64,000 nt of DNA, from contig NZ_JAYGHY010000010.1 in assembly GCF_034931305.1 (NCBI RefSeq), positions 9,075 to 73,074 of the forward strand, given 5' to 3'. Positions within the stretch are counted from its first letter, which is position 1; the number at the start of each line of letters is the position of its first letter. Positions 8,125 to 16,780 of the stretch are shown here, one piece after another. A program made the position numbers and the translations under genes. Under the pieces are notes generated by a model, which saw nothing but the letters and a program-made list of their open reading frames with translations, had not been told where the DNA came from and searched no databases. This DNA comes from Cyanobium gracile_A (GTDB taxonomy: Bacteria > Cyanobacteriota > Cyanobacteriia > PCC-6307 > Cyanobiaceae).

Positions 8125-8646
8125 ATGAGCAGCCTGGTGGTTGTTGGGTTTCCGTCCGTCGCGGAAGCGGACCAGGTCCGGCGTCAATTGGTGGAGATCC
8201 AGAAGGAGGAACTGATCGCCCTGGAGGATGCGGTCGTGGTGGAAGCGGAGCCGGACGGCAAGGTCCGCCTGCACCAGTCGCTCAACCTCACCAAAGCGGG
8301 GGCTCTCGGCGGTGGCTTCTGGGGAACCCTCGTGGGCTTGCTGTTCCTCAATCCCCTGCTTGGGGCTGCCGTTGGGGCGGGTCTGGGGGCCGCTTCAGGC
8401 TCCCTGTCCGATCTGGGCATCAATGACGGCTTCATGCGCGAGGTGGGAGAAACCCTCCCCCCCGGCAGTGCGGCTCTCTGCCTGCTGCTGCGCGATGCCA
8501 CCCCCGACCGGCTGATCGACCGCCTGAGGGTTCACGCCCCCCACGCCAAGCTGCTGCGCACCAACCTCAGCACGACCGACGAGGACCGGCTGCGTCAGAT
8601 GCTCGAGCAGGCGAGCAAGCAGGCCCAGGGACTGCGGTTGTCCTGA
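8125..8646 (+). CDS. DUF1269-family membrane protein
   Basis: 173 residues from ATG 8125; a TTG at 8116 is a poorer option. The N-terminal alpha/beta part (SSLVVVGFPSVAEADQVRRQL) is followed by a glycine-rich hydrophobic region at about 55-95 (GALGGGFWGTLVGLLFLNPL, GAAVGAGLGAASG) and a C-terminal alpha/beta part with LPPGSAALCLLLRD. This is the layout of the DUF1269 family, which is widespread and of unknown function and often behaves as a membrane-inserting, stress-associated protein. The glycine-rich part resembles glycine-zipper segments. Its last 80 bases overlap the end of the gene on the opposite strand. Confidence 0.8.
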   Translation: MSSLVVVGFPSVAEADQVRRQLVEIQKEELIALEDAVVVEAEPDGKVRLHQSLNLTKAGALGGGFWGTLVGLLFLNPLLGAAVGAGLGAASGSLSDLGINDGFMREVGETLPPGSAALCLLLRDATPDRLIDRLRVHAPHAKLLRTNLSTTDEDRLRQMLEQASKQAQGLRLS

Positions 8647-9085
8647 GCTTCGGGTTGACCCGGAAGCTGCAGCCCCTCTGACGCAATTCCCTGTTGACCG
8701 GCTTCACCAGGTCGCTGGGAACGTCATCGGCCATCTCCTCAACGGAGATGCTGATCGACGGTGAGCCGTTCTGAAGGGCACTGAGCAGATCCGCCCAGAG
8801 GCTCACCATCGTGCGCTGGGCCTGGGGCACCAGCCCCAGCCTCTCCAGGTGGGGGGCACATCCCTGATGCAGCCAGAGGCTGGAGTGGTGATGGCCGGGC
8901 TGGGGGCGCATGGCCAGGCCGGCCGCCAGGGCTTCGGCGGTGGGCTCGCCGCCGCTGCGGCGTAGGCCGGAGGCCACCAGCAGTTTCCCGGTGTGGACGG
9001 CTGACACGCCATAGCGGCGGCCCAGTTCGGTGAGGGTGAGCCAGTCGCCTCCGGGTGGGGTCTGGGCGCTGTGGCGGGTAGACAT
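8567..9085 (-). CDS. Conserved-looking hypothetical protein with helix-turn-helix-like N-terminus
   Basis: 172 residues from ATG 9085. The N-terminal part (WLTLTELGRRYGVSAVHTGKLLVASGLR) reads like a winged or helix-turn-helix segment that recognises a short target. The next part is rich in His and Leu (GHHHSSLWLHQGCAPHLERLGL), and the tail is basic (VNRELRQRGCSFRVNPKLR). No enzyme signature is present. The 3' end overlaps the DUF1269 gene by 80 bp tail to tail, so the last 25 or so residues, which are low in complexity, may be poorly conserved or the result of a lost earlier stop. Codon use fits the genome. A regulatory role is possible but unproven. Confidence 0.6.
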   Translation of the reverse strand: MSTRHSAQTPPGGDWLTLTELGRRYGVSAVHTGKLLVASGLRRSGGEPTAEALAAGLAMRPQPGHHHSSLWLHQGCAPHLERLGLVPQAQRTMVSLWADLLSALQNGSPSISISVEEMADDVPSDLVKPVNRELRQRGCSFRVNPKLRTTAVPGPACSPARASDAAGPRRSC

Positions 9086-9193
9086 GGAGGCGGAATCGAG
9101 TAACCGAATCCTGCCCGTGACCCCTGAAGCGTCAATTCGTCAACAGGAAACCGCCACATGGTGTTACCGAATTGATGAGACTTTACGAACAAT

Positions 9194-9775
9194 TCAGGTT
9201 TCGGCCGGGCCCAGCCAGCGCTCCAGCGCCGGGGAGAACACCTCCCTGATCACCGTGAGTTCCCTCCCCTGGCGAAAGAAGCGGTAGTGGCGGCTCCAGA
9301 AGGGGCCCTTGCAGCCGAAGCGCTCCTTCAGCCAGGGTTCCTGCACCTGGCCGAAACCATCCACCTCCCGGTACAGCTCTGCCCGTCCGGCCGAGAGGCT
9401 GCGCCAGATCGGCAGGCGGCGATCCTGCAGATGGGCCTCCGCCTCGGCCTGGTTCCACCAGCTCTCCGCCCAGCCCAGGGCCTGGGGCCCGCAGGTGAGC
9501 CACACCTGTCGCCGCAGCAGGGGCTCGGCCAGGTGGGCCACCTCCGCCGGAGCCCCTGGCGATCCCCCCGGTTCGGAGGCCATGGCGATCAGTTCGACCT
9601 CCACCGGCAGGCCGGTGAGCAGTTGCAGGTGCCGGGTCGGGCTGCCGTCTCCAAGCAGCAGCAGCTTCCAGGGCCCGGTGAGTTCCCGGCCGGTCGGCAG
9701 ACCCTGGCGTTCGGCGGCGTTGGCCTGCCACAGAAAGCCGGGAGAGGGCCACAGGCCGCCGGAGTCAGGGGTCAT
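9194..9775 (-). CDS. Chorismate lyase (cyanobacterial UbiC-like)
   Basis: 193 residues, typical of the cyanobacterial chorismate pyruvate-lyase group. These enzymes convert chorismate to 4-hydroxybenzoate and pyruvate, the first step of plastoquinone head-group synthesis. Recognisable motifs are LTGPWKLLLLGDGSPTRHLQ near residue 33, then VEVELIAM and SEPGG. The C-terminal part has REVDGFGQ, SRHYRFFRQGRELTVIREVF and ends soon after. There is no transit or signal sequence, consistent with a cytoplasmic enzyme. It is followed by the 9810-10667 gene upstream on the same strand with a short gap, so the two may share a transcript. Family membership is clear by pattern; the precise reaction is assigned from the family. 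Confidence 0.85.
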   Translation of the reverse strand: MTPDSGGLWPSPGFLWQANAAERQGLPTGRELTGPWKLLLLGDGSPTRHLQLLTGLPVEVELIAMASEPGGSPGAPAEVAHLAEPLLRRQVWLTCGPQALGWAESWWNQAEAEAHLQDRRLPIWRSLSAGRAELYREVDGFGQVQEPWLKERFGCKGPFWSRHYRFFRQGRELTVIREVFSPALERWLGPAET

Positions 9776-9790
9776 GGCGGGCTGGGGCGC

Positions 9791-9822
9791 GGGTCAGTAG
9801 CCGTTCGGGTCAGTAGCCGTTA
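9791..9822. repeat. 16-bp perfect-but-one tandem duplication at a stop codon
   Basis: Two adjacent 16-base units (gggtcagtagccgttc, then gggtcagtagccgtta) differ only in the last base. The stop codon of the 9810-10667 gene lies in the second unit, and the first repeats the last coding bases downstream of the stop. Confidence 0.9.
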
Positions 9823-10667
9823 CTGATCGAGATGCGCCGGACCTCGCCGCCGCGCTCGATCAGGGCGGTATCGCCATCGGCGGAGCGCAGGCGCCAGCCG
9901 CTGCCACCGATCGCTTCTCCGGTGTTGACGCTGGTGGAGCTTCCCCCCATCTGGAAGATCGCCGAGGCAGGGCGTCCCGCCGAGCCCACAACACCGACCA
10001 GCTCCGGAACGGCACCGCCCCCACCGACCGGGGCGGCGCTGCGCTCGGGGTAGGCCCCGCCGCTGCTGGCGGGGGGGGCGGCGGCGGCCAGTTTCGGGCT
10101 CACCGGCACCCGCAGGACTGGGGCCCTCGCCCCCTCCTGCTGGGGCAGCTGGGACAGCTGCTCGATCCAGGGTTCTTCCGGTGGAGGCGGGAGCTGGTCG
10201 CCGGACAGCGGCAGCATGGTCTGGCCACCGCTGACCAGGTTGGTGCCACCCACGGCCCCGAGCGGGGCCGGATTGGCCGGCCCGAGACTGCGTAACCGTT
10301 CCACCAGCAACAGGCTGCGCTCCTGCGTGAGGGCTTGCTGCATGCGGCTGGAGTGGGTCAGGTACAGCACCGAGCTGGCGACGCTGATCATGCAGACCCC
10401 GCCCATTGCCGTCAGCAGCAGGGTGTGGCGGTCGGGCCGTGCCGGGGTGGGGGCCATTGAAGGGGATGGAGTGGCCGGACGTCCCCGCAACCGTCGAGTG
10501 GGGGTGGCCACCGGCAGTGGTGGCGGCGGCTCGGCCTGGGCCGCCACATCGAGATCAATGGTGGCCTCAGGGTCGAACACCCGGTTCATCATCTGCTCGG
10601 CCTTCAGCTCCCAGTAGGCACGGGAGGTGGGGATGCCGCGCAGGGGGCGCCGAGGGGAGGGGCTCAC
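9810..10667 (-). CDS. Single-pass membrane protein with GspC/PilP-like C-terminal domain
   Basis: 285 residues from a GTG at 10667. The longest frame reaches 10781 but would overlap mnmG, so the GTG is preferred. The N-terminal 110 residues are cytoplasmic, proline-rich and carry DPEATIDLDVAA. A membrane helix lies at about residues 108-130 (LLLTAMGGVCMISVASSVLYL). The periplasmic part is proline-rich and ends in a small beta domain (LVGVVGSAGRPASAIFQMGG, then TGEAIGGSGWRL... TALIERGGEVRRISI). That domain resembles the inner-membrane clamp domains of GspC or PilP, which link secretion or pilus machines to outer-membrane secretins. The similarity is by pattern only, and no other pilus gene is nearby. 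It lies 25 bp beyond the mnmG stop. Confidence 0.65.
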   Translation of the reverse strand: MSPSPRRPLRGIPTSRAYWELKAEQMMNRVFDPEATIDLDVAAQAEPPPPLPVATPTRRLRGRPATPSPSMAPTPARPDRHTLLLTAMGGVCMISVASSVLYLTHSSRMQQALTQERSLLLVERLRSLGPANPAPLGAVGGTNLVSGGQTMLPLSGDQLPPPPEEPWIEQLSQLPQQEGARAPVLRVPVSPKLAAAAPPASSGGAYPERSAAPVGGGGAVPELVGVVGSAGRPASAIFQMGGSSTSVNTGEAIGGSGWRLRSADGDTALIERGGEVRRISISNGY

Positions 10668-10692
10668 GTGCAGTCCTCGGCGAAGGCGTGCG

Positions 10693-12642
10693 TCACTGTA
10701 ACGATGGTTCCGCGCTCTGACGAGGGCCCGGTGGCTCCCGGCGCCGTTCCAGTTCCAGCCAAAGCAGCAGGGCGTTGACATCGGCGGGACTGACGCCGGG
10801 AATCCGGGAGGCCTGCCCGAGGCTGCGGGGTTGGATGGCTGTCAGCTTCTCGCGGGCCTCCGCCGAGAGGGTGCCGATGCCGGCGTAGGCGATGCCGGCG
10901 GGAATGGCCCGCCCGAGCTGGCGCCGGACCCGCTCGATCTGCTGTTCCTGGCGGGCCAGGTAGCCGCTGTACTTGATGTCGATCTCGGCGCCATCGCGCA
11001 CGTAGGCCGGCAGATCCGGGTCACAGAGCCCCAGCCGCACCAGGTCCTCGCCGTGCAATCCCGGCCGGCGCAGCAGGTCGGCCAGGGTGATCGAACCGTT
11101 GATGCCGGCGCCGGTGACGGCGGCCACGGCAGCGGCGGCGGGGTCGGAGGCCTTGAGCCGCACCGTCTCCAGGCGTTGCTTTTCGGCATCGATCCCAGCC
11201 TGCTTCTGTTCGAACAGGCGCCAGCGCCGTTCGTCGATCAGGCCCAGCTGGTGGCCAAGGGGGGTGAGGCGGCGGTCAGCGTTGTCACCGCGCAACACCA
11301 GCCGGTACTCGCTGCGGCTGGTGAGCACCCGGTAGGGCTCCTTGAGGTCCTGGGTCACCAGGTCGTCCACCAGGGTGCCGATGTAACTCCCCTCGCGGGG
11401 GAAATGCACGGGGTCCTGGCCCCCCAGCAGGCGGGCCGCGTTCAGCCCGGCCACCAGCCCCTGGGCGGCGGCCTCCTCGTAGCCGGTGGTGCCGTTGAGC
11501 TGGCCGGCCGAGAACAGGCCCCGCACCCGTTTGGTCTCCAGGGAGGGCTCCAGCTGGGTGGCCGGCAGGATGTCGTAGTCGACGGCGTAGGCGGGGCGCA
11601 GCATCACGCAGGCCTCCAGCCCGGGCAGGGTCCGCAGCAGGGCCAGCTGCAGGGATTCGGGCAGGCCGGTGGAGAAACCCTGGACATACAGCTCGGGGGT
11701 GTCGCGCCCTTCCGGCTCCAGGAAGATCTGGTGGCTGTCCTTGTCGGCGAAGCGCACGATCTTGTCTTCGATCGAGGGGCAGTAACGGGGCCCTTTGCTG
11801 TCGATGAAGCCGCCGTAGATGGGGGTGAGGTGCAGGTTGTCGCGGATCAGCTGGTGGGTGGCCGCCGTGGTGCGGGTGATGTGGCAGGCCATCTGCTCGC
11901 CGCTCACCCGGGCGCTGGGATCGAAGCTGAAGAAGCGATCGGCCGCGTCGCTGGGCTGCTCCTCGAGGCGATCGAGGGCCACGCTGCGCCGGTCGACGCG
12001 GGCGGGGGTGCCGGTCTTGAGCCGGTCGGTGCGGAACCCCAGCTCCTCCAGGGCTTCGGTGAGGCCTTCGGCCGGTTGTTCGCCGGCGCGGCCCGCCGCC
12101 ATCGAGCGGTTGCCCACCCAGATGCGGCCGCCCAGGAAGGTGCCGGTGGTGAGGATCACGGCCCCGGCGCCGTAGACACTGCCGAAGTAGGTGCTCACGC
12201 CGATCACCCGTGCCCCGGCTGGATCGCCGGGTTCCCCTTCCACCTCCAGGCCCGTCACCATCGCCTCGCGCAGGGCCAGGTTGGGGGTGTGCTGCAGCAG
12301 CTGCAGCATCTGGCGGGCGTACTGGCGCTTGTCCGTCTGGGCCCGCAGGGCCCAGACGGCGGGGCCGCGGCTGGCATTGAGCAGTCGTTTCTGCAGGGCG
12401 GTGGCGTCCGCCAGGCGTCCGATCACTCCGCCGAGGGCATCCACCTCATGCACCAGCTGGCTCTTGGCCGGCCCGCCCACGGCCGGGTTGCAGGGCTGCC
12501 AGGCGATGCGGTCGAGGTTGAGGCTGAACAGTGCTGTGGAGACCCCCAGCCGAGCGGCGGTGAGGGCCGCCTCGCAGCCCGCATGGCCGCCGCCGACCAC
12601 GATCAGGTCGAAGCGTTCGGTGGGGGCTGCGCTCAGGGCCAT
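10693..12642 (-). CDS. mnmG: tRNA uridine-5-carboxymethylaminomethyl modification enzyme MnmG (GidA)
   Basis: 649 residues, usual for MnmG, which together with MnmE installs the cmnm5 group on wobble uridine 34 of certain tRNAs. The FAD-binding signature GGGHAGCEAA (17-26) lies in the N-terminal Rossmann fold. The family motif WQPCNPAVGGPAKSQLVHE contains the first conserved cysteine; KTGTPARVD and GYEEAAAQGLVAGLNAA follow. The C-terminal helical region ends with IPGVSPADVNALLLWLE, which is typical. It is on the same strand as the HD-GYP gene and dnaB. Its partner mnmE is not in the window. Confidence 0.97.
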   Translation of the reverse strand: MALSAAPTERFDLIVVGGGHAGCEAALTAARLGVSTALFSLNLDRIAWQPCNPAVGGPAKSQLVHEVDALGGVIGRLADATALQKRLLNASRGPAVWALRAQTDKRQYARQMLQLLQHTPNLALREAMVTGLEVEGEPGDPAGARVIGVSTYFGSVYGAGAVILTTGTFLGGRIWVGNRSMAAGRAGEQPAEGLTEALEELGFRTDRLKTGTPARVDRRSVALDRLEEQPSDAADRFFSFDPSARVSGEQMACHITRTTAATHQLIRDNLHLTPIYGGFIDSKGPRYCPSIEDKIVRFADKDSHQIFLEPEGRDTPELYVQGFSTGLPESLQLALLRTLPGLEACVMLRPAYAVDYDILPATQLEPSLETKRVRGLFSAGQLNGTTGYEEAAAQGLVAGLNAARLLGGQDPVHFPREGSYIGTLVDDLVTQDLKEPYRVLTSRSEYRLVLRGDNADRRLTPLGHQLGLIDERRWRLFEQKQAGIDAEKQRLETVRLKASDPAAAAVAAVTGAGINGSITLADLLRRPGLHGEDLVRLGLCDPDLPAYVRDGAEIDIKYSGYLARQEQQIERVRRQLGRAIPAGIAYAGIGTLSAEAREKLTAIQPRSLGQASRIPGVSPADVNALLLWLELERRREPPGPRQSAEPSLQ

Positions 12643-12705
12643 GAATGAAATGTATGGCCCTGCAGCAATGGGTGCAGCGGGGCCCCAGGCCAGCAGGGCT
12701 CGGAT

Positions 12706-13863
12706 CTAGCCATCCTGGAAGCGATCGCGGATCGCTTCCACCGCGTCGCGTCGCCGCCTGACGGCCGCCACGCAGTCGGCATCGAACTGGCCGGCGGCCA
12801 CCAGGTGGTCGAGTTCCTCCATGGCCGCGTCCATCGTCCAGGCCTCCTTGTAGTGCCGGTGGCTTGTCAGGGCATCGAGCACATCGGCCACCGCGATGAT
12901 CCGGGCCTCGAGGGGGATGGCCTCACCCTTAAGGCCCAAGGGATAGCCGGAGCCATCGAGTTTTTCGTGGTGCCCCGCCACGACGTTCTTCATCACGGCT
13001 GAGTCGGGGAGATCCTCAAGGCCAAACTCACCCACCATTCTATCCAGGATCTCCATGCCCTTTTGCACATGGGTTTCCATTAACTTGCGTTCCTCAGGAT
13101 CCAGGGGGCCGGGCTTGAGCAGGATGCAATCAGGAATGCCGATCTTGCCGATGTCATGCAAGGGCGCAAACAGATAGAGATGTTCGATGTATTCATCGCT
13201 GAGTCCGTGGCTCTGCTGGAGTTCGCGGGCGATCAGCCGTGCGTAGTGGGCCATGCGCTCAAGGTGGGCACCGGTTTCAAAATCCCGCAGGTTGGCGAAC
13301 TCCCGGGCCACCTGGGCCGAAGCCGTGATGGAGTGAACCAGATTGAGTTCGCTGCAGATCAACATGTTGATCAGTGAAGCAATCAAAGCGAGTTTCCGCT
13401 GCACAGGTTCGGTGAACACTGCGGGCTTCAGTGAATCGAAGAAGAGAAAGCCGATGAACGAACCCTTGTCGAGCAACGGAACGGTCAGCGAAGAGCGGTA
13501 GCCCTCCTTCAGTAGCCAGGCCGAGTGCTTGGTGTTGCCGCGCACCGCCGCCGGGATGTTGTCCAGCACGCGGACGGACCGGCTTGTAGCCAGGTGGCTG
13601 AGGGACTGGCTTTTGGAGAGGTGGAACTCGTAGCCGGTGATGGCCTCTCCTGTGCGGGTGCTATTCACAAACGTCTTCAGTAAATCGACCCGGGGGTCGT
13701 AAAGTGCGACGGCCACCCGATCCACATCGGGCGTCATTTCCATCAATTGCTGGTGCAGCTGGCGCAGCCGCTGATTGAGGGCCTGTCCCACCGGGGGTGC
13801 TTCGGTTCCGGTCTCAGCCAGGGTGATCCCGTTGCTGTCAATCGGGCTTGGTCGCGGGGTCAT
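12706..13863 (-). CDS. GAF-HD-GYP phosphodiesterase (likely cyclic di-GMP)
   Basis: 385 residues from ATG 13863. An N-terminal GAF-like sensory domain (about 30-180; VAVALYDPRVDLLKTF, SSLTVPLLDKGSFIGFLFFD) is joined to an HD-GYP domain. Metal-binding residues are seen in LHDIGKIGIP (H236, D237), and the GYP motif HHEKLDGSGYP lies at 298-308. HD-GYP proteins hydrolyse cyclic di-GMP to pGpG or GMP. No signal peptide or membrane helix is seen, so it is cytoplasmic and should respond to a GAF ligand. It is a compact HD-GYP with the usual 60-odd residues between HD and GYP motifs. A second HD-GYP at 37928-39745 and a PilZ protein at 28479-28844 indicate a cyclic di-GMP network in this genome. Confidence 0.9.
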   Translation of the reverse strand: MTPRPSPIDSNGITLAETGTEAPPVGQALNQRLRQLHQQLMEMTPDVDRVAVALYDPRVDLLKTFVNSTRTGEAITGYEFHLSKSQSLSHLATSRSVRVLDNIPAAVRGNTKHSAWLLKEGYRSSLTVPLLDKGSFIGFLFFDSLKPAVFTEPVQRKLALIASLINMLICSELNLVHSITASAQVAREFANLRDFETGAHLERMAHYARLIARELQQSHGLSDEYIEHLYLFAPLHDIGKIGIPDCILLKPGPLDPEERKLMETHVQKGMEILDRMVGEFGLEDLPDSAVMKNVVAGHHEKLDGSGYPLGLKGEAIPLEARIIAVADVLDALTSHRHYKEAWTMDAAMEELDHLVAAGQFDADCVAAVRRRRDAVEAIRDRFQDG

Positions 13864-13945
13864 CGCATGGACGCCAAGACGCTTCCTCCATTCTTGCGCG
13901 TCGTGGAGCCCCCCTGGCGGATCCCCCTGGCGAAGCGGATTGCCC

Positions 13946-14680
13946 TCAGGCCCCGGGCCGGACCACGGCGGCCGGCTGCAACGCGTCCGCATAGGCGGGA
14001 TCCTCGCTGCCGAACACCCGGTCCCAGAAGGTGAAGTAGAGCCCGAAGTGCTTGCCGTAGCGTCGGTGGTGAATCGAGTGATGCGCGGGGCCGATCAGCC
14101 AGCGCCCCAGCCAGTGGTGGGGGAAGTGCAGCGGCAGCACCTCCAGGCCCAGGTGGTTCACCACCGCCCACACCGTCATGGTGGTGAGCACCGCCAGCAG
14201 GGTGATGAAATGCAGGGGGATCAGCATCACGACCCCAATCAGGAACAGGGCCTGAACCACGGCTTCGAGCGGGTCAAAGGCGAAGGAGGTCCAGGGCGTG
14301 GGCTGACGCGATCGGTGGTGCCCCTGGTGAAACCAGGCAAACAGTCTTGGATGGTGAAACAGCCGGTGGGTGGCGTAGAAGTAGGCATCCTGCAGCACGA
14401 GCACGGCCAGGTAGCTGAGCGGCAGAACCCACCAGTTCTCTGCATCCATCCGGCCGTGGAGCTTGGTCATCCCCTTGTCGTCCAGGGTCATGATCACGGC
14501 CGTGGCCAGGGCGAAGACGCCCGTTGACAGGACGGAGAGTTGGATGTCCTTGAGAACGGAGATCGTCGCCGGCTGGCGGTGATAAAGAAGCCAGTGGGCG
14601 AATCCCGCCATGGCGAGATAGCGCACCAGGATGATGGCGAAGAACGTTACAATGTAAAACCAGAAAGAATGCTGCTGCAC
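13946..14680 (-). CDS. Sterol desaturase/fatty acid hydroxylase superfamily membrane protein
   Basis: 244 residues with four or more membrane helices (starting FWFYIVTFFAIILVRYLAM). Histidine clusters of the diiron hydroxylase superfamily are present: HRLFHH (in YFYATHRLFHHPRLF), HQGHHRS, and HHSIHHRRYGKHFG near the C-terminus, followed by FTFWDRVFGSE. Members introduce hydroxyl groups or double bonds into lipids, carotenoids or sterols. The exact substrate cannot be read from the sequence; bacterial members are diverse. It ends 82 bp before the HD-GYP start and starts 68 bp after the dnaB stop, all on one strand. Confidence 0.88.
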   Translation of the reverse strand: MQQHSFWFYIVTFFAIILVRYLAMAGFAHWLLYHRQPATISVLKDIQLSVLSTGVFALATAVIMTLDDKGMTKLHGRMDAENWWVLPLSYLAVLVLQDAYFYATHRLFHHPRLFAWFHQGHHRSRQPTPWTSFAFDPLEAVVQALFLIGVVMLIPLHFITLLAVLTTMTVWAVVNHLGLEVLPLHFPHHWLGRWLIGPAHHSIHHRRYGKHFGLYFTFWDRVFGSEDPAYADALQPAAVVRPGA

Positions 14681-14748
14681 GTATAGCTTTGCAATGCCTT
14701 GATCTTCATGCTACTGGCCCCTTCGCTGGCGCGATACGGCGGTTACCC

Positions 14749-16167
14749 CTATGCAGCAAGATTGCGGAAACGTGTGAACTGCGGCTCGAACAGCAGCTTG
14801 ACGGTGCCGACGGGGCCGTTGCGGTGCTTGGTGACGATCACCTCGGTGATGCCGCGGTCGGCGGTCTCGGGGTTGTAATACTCGTCGCGGTAGATCATCA
14901 GCACCAGGTCGGCGTCCTGCTCGATGGAGCCCGATTCCCGCAGGTCGCTGAGCATCGGGCGCTTGTTGGTGCGGGACTCCACGCCCCGGCTGAGCTGGGA
15001 GAGGGCGATCACGGGCACGTGCAGCTCCCGGGCCATGCCTTTGAGGCCACGGGTGATGCGGGAGAGTTCCTGGACGCGGTTGTCGGGCGTGCTGCCCTCC
15101 ATCAGCTGCAGGTAATCGATCACGATCAGGCCGAGCTCCTTGCCGGTTTCGGCCATCAGGCGCCGGCAGAGCGAGCGCATCTCGAGCACGCCGGAGTTGG
15201 GTTTGTCGTCGATGAACAGGGGCAGCTGGCCGAGGCTGTTGATGCCCTGGCCGAGCAGGGGCCACTCTTCCTGCTGCAGGCGGCCGGTGCGCAGGCGGCC
15301 ACTCTCGATGCCCACCTCCATCGAGAGCAGGCGGTAGGTGAGCTGTTCCTTGCTCATCTCCAGGCTGAACACGCAGACCGGCAGCTGGTGCAGCTGGGCC
15401 ACGTTCTTGGCGATGTTCATGACGATGGAGGTTTTGCCCATCGCGGGGCGCCCGGCCACGATGATCAGGTCGCTGCGCTGCAGGCCCTGGGTGATGGCGT
15501 CGAGGTCGTAGAAGTTGACCGGGATGCCGGCGACGGCGGTGCCCAGGGAGCGGCTCTCGATCTCGTTGAAGGTGCTGGTGAGGATCTCGGCGGTGGGGGT
15601 GAGGCCGGCGGTGGGCTTCTCCTGGCTGATCGCGAAGATCTTCTGCTCGGCCTCATCGAGCACCTGCTCCATGGGGATGCTCTGGTCGAAGCCCAGGCGG
15701 ATCACATCATTGGCGGAGCGGATCAGTTGCCGGCGCAGGTGCTTGTCCATCACCAGGCGGGCCACCTGGTCGATGGAGGCGGTGGAGAGGGTGCGCTCCA
15801 CCAGCTCGACGAGCCGGGCACTGCCGCCCACCTTCTCCAGTTGGCCGGTGTCGGCCAGCCAGGCCGCCATGGCCGTGAGATCGGTGGGCTTGCCCTGGCT
15901 GTGCAGCATCAGGGCGGTGCGGTAGATCTCGCGGTGGGCGCCCAGATAGAACGCCTCCGGACGCAACACGTCGGCGATGCGGCCGATGGCATCGGGATCC
16001 AACAGGATGCCCCCCAGGACCGACTCCTCCGCCTCCAGGTTCTGGGGGGGAACGGAATCGGGCAGGGCCTCGAAACCAGCCTGTTCGGCCCGCCGGGCCG
16101 ACGGCTTCTGACCGTCAGGTCTGGGGGGATCGGATCCAGCCAGGGGCACGCTCACCATGGACGCCAT
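14749..16167 (-). CDS. dnaB: Replicative DNA helicase DnaB
   Basis: 472 residues, a standard DnaB that unwinds DNA at the replication fork as a hexamer and recruits primase. The N-terminal collar domain begins at about residue 40 (PPQNLEAEESVLGGILLD). The RecA-like motor has the Walker A motif GRPAMGKTS at 239-247, Walker B LGLIVIDYLQLM and the C-terminal motif near IYRDEYYN. No intein interrupts the motor; DnaB inteins are common in cyanobacteria, so this copy is plain. The start at 16167 gives a 40-residue N-terminal extension; GTG or ATG alternatives inside it are possible. It is followed on the same strand by rplI upstream (109 bp). Confidence 0.97.
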   Translation of the reverse strand: MASMVSVPLAGSDPPRPDGQKPSARRAEQAGFEALPDSVPPQNLEAEESVLGGILLDPDAIGRIADVLRPEAFYLGAHREIYRTALMLHSQGKPTDLTAMAAWLADTGQLEKVGGSARLVELVERTLSTASIDQVARLVMDKHLRRQLIRSANDVIRLGFDQSIPMEQVLDEAEQKIFAISQEKPTAGLTPTAEILTSTFNEIESRSLGTAVAGIPVNFYDLDAITQGLQRSDLIIVAGRPAMGKTSIVMNIAKNVAQLHQLPVCVFSLEMSKEQLTYRLLSMEVGIESGRLRTGRLQQEEWPLLGQGINSLGQLPLFIDDKPNSGVLEMRSLCRRLMAETGKELGLIVIDYLQLMEGSTPDNRVQELSRITRGLKGMARELHVPVIALSQLSRGVESRTNKRPMLSDLRESGSIEQDADLVLMIYRDEYYNPETADRGITEVIVTKHRNGPVGTVKLLFEPQFTRFRNLAA

Positions 16168-16276
16168 TCCAGAACGCGACTCACCGCAGAGGGGGCCGGA
16201 TCGGTCGGGATCGGGCGCCAGTGAGAGGAATCACTCTGGGGCCCGGAGCCGAAAAAATCGGTTCGCGGCTGGCTGA

Positions 16277-16738
16277 TCAGTAGCTGACCACTTCCAGGTT
16301 GACGTCGGCGACAACCTCGGGGTGCAGCTTGATCTGCACCTTGTAGGAGCCGGTGCGGTGGATCTCGGGAACGGTGATGACGCGGCGGTCGACCTCCTTC
16401 TTGGTGGCCGCTTCGATGGCTTCAGCCACGTCGCCGTTGGTGACGGTGCCGAACAGGACGTCATCGCCGCCGGTCTGCTTCTTGACAGTGAAGCGGCCGA
16501 TGGTGTCGAGGGCGGTGCGGAAGGCCACGGCCTCCGCCTTGAGGGCGGCCTGGCGCTCGGCCTCCTTGGCCCGCCGGTGCTCCACCTGACGCAACACCGC
16601 GGCGGTGACGGCCAGGGCCTTGCCGGTGGGAAGGAGGTAGTTACGGGCGTAACCAGGGGCCACATCCACCAGATCCCCGTTCTTGCCCAGGGACAGGATG
16701 TCCTCGCTCAGGACCACCTGCACACGCTTCTTGACCAT
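16277..16738 (-). CDS. rplI: 50S ribosomal protein bL9
   Basis: 153 residues, slightly longer than E. coli L9. It shows the N-terminal RNA-binding motif (MVKKRVQVVLSEDILSLGK, then GDLVDVAPGYARNYLLPTGKA), the central connecting helix (QVEHRRAKEAERQAALKAEA) and the C-terminal domain with GSVTNGDV-like GTVTNGDVAEAI. L9 binds 23S rRNA in the L1 stalk region. The order rplI-dnaB on one strand is a common bacterial pair. The DesC-like gene downstream on the map (start 17797) reads in the same direction and ends 42 bp before. Confidence 0.97.
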   Translation of the reverse strand: MVKKRVQVVLSEDILSLGKNGDLVDVAPGYARNYLLPTGKALAVTAAVLRQVEHRRAKEAERQAALKAEAVAFRTALDTIGRFTVKKQTGGDDVLFGTVTNGDVAEAIEAATKKEVDRRVITVPEIHRTGSYKVQIKLHPEVVADVNLEVVSY

Positions 16739-16780
16739 GACAACGCCCCGGCTGAGCCATCTGAAATCCGATCGGCCAGC

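Noticed and set aside
14749..16167. Intein in dnaB
   Set aside because: The motor domain is continuous from Walker A to the C-terminal motifs and the length is normal.
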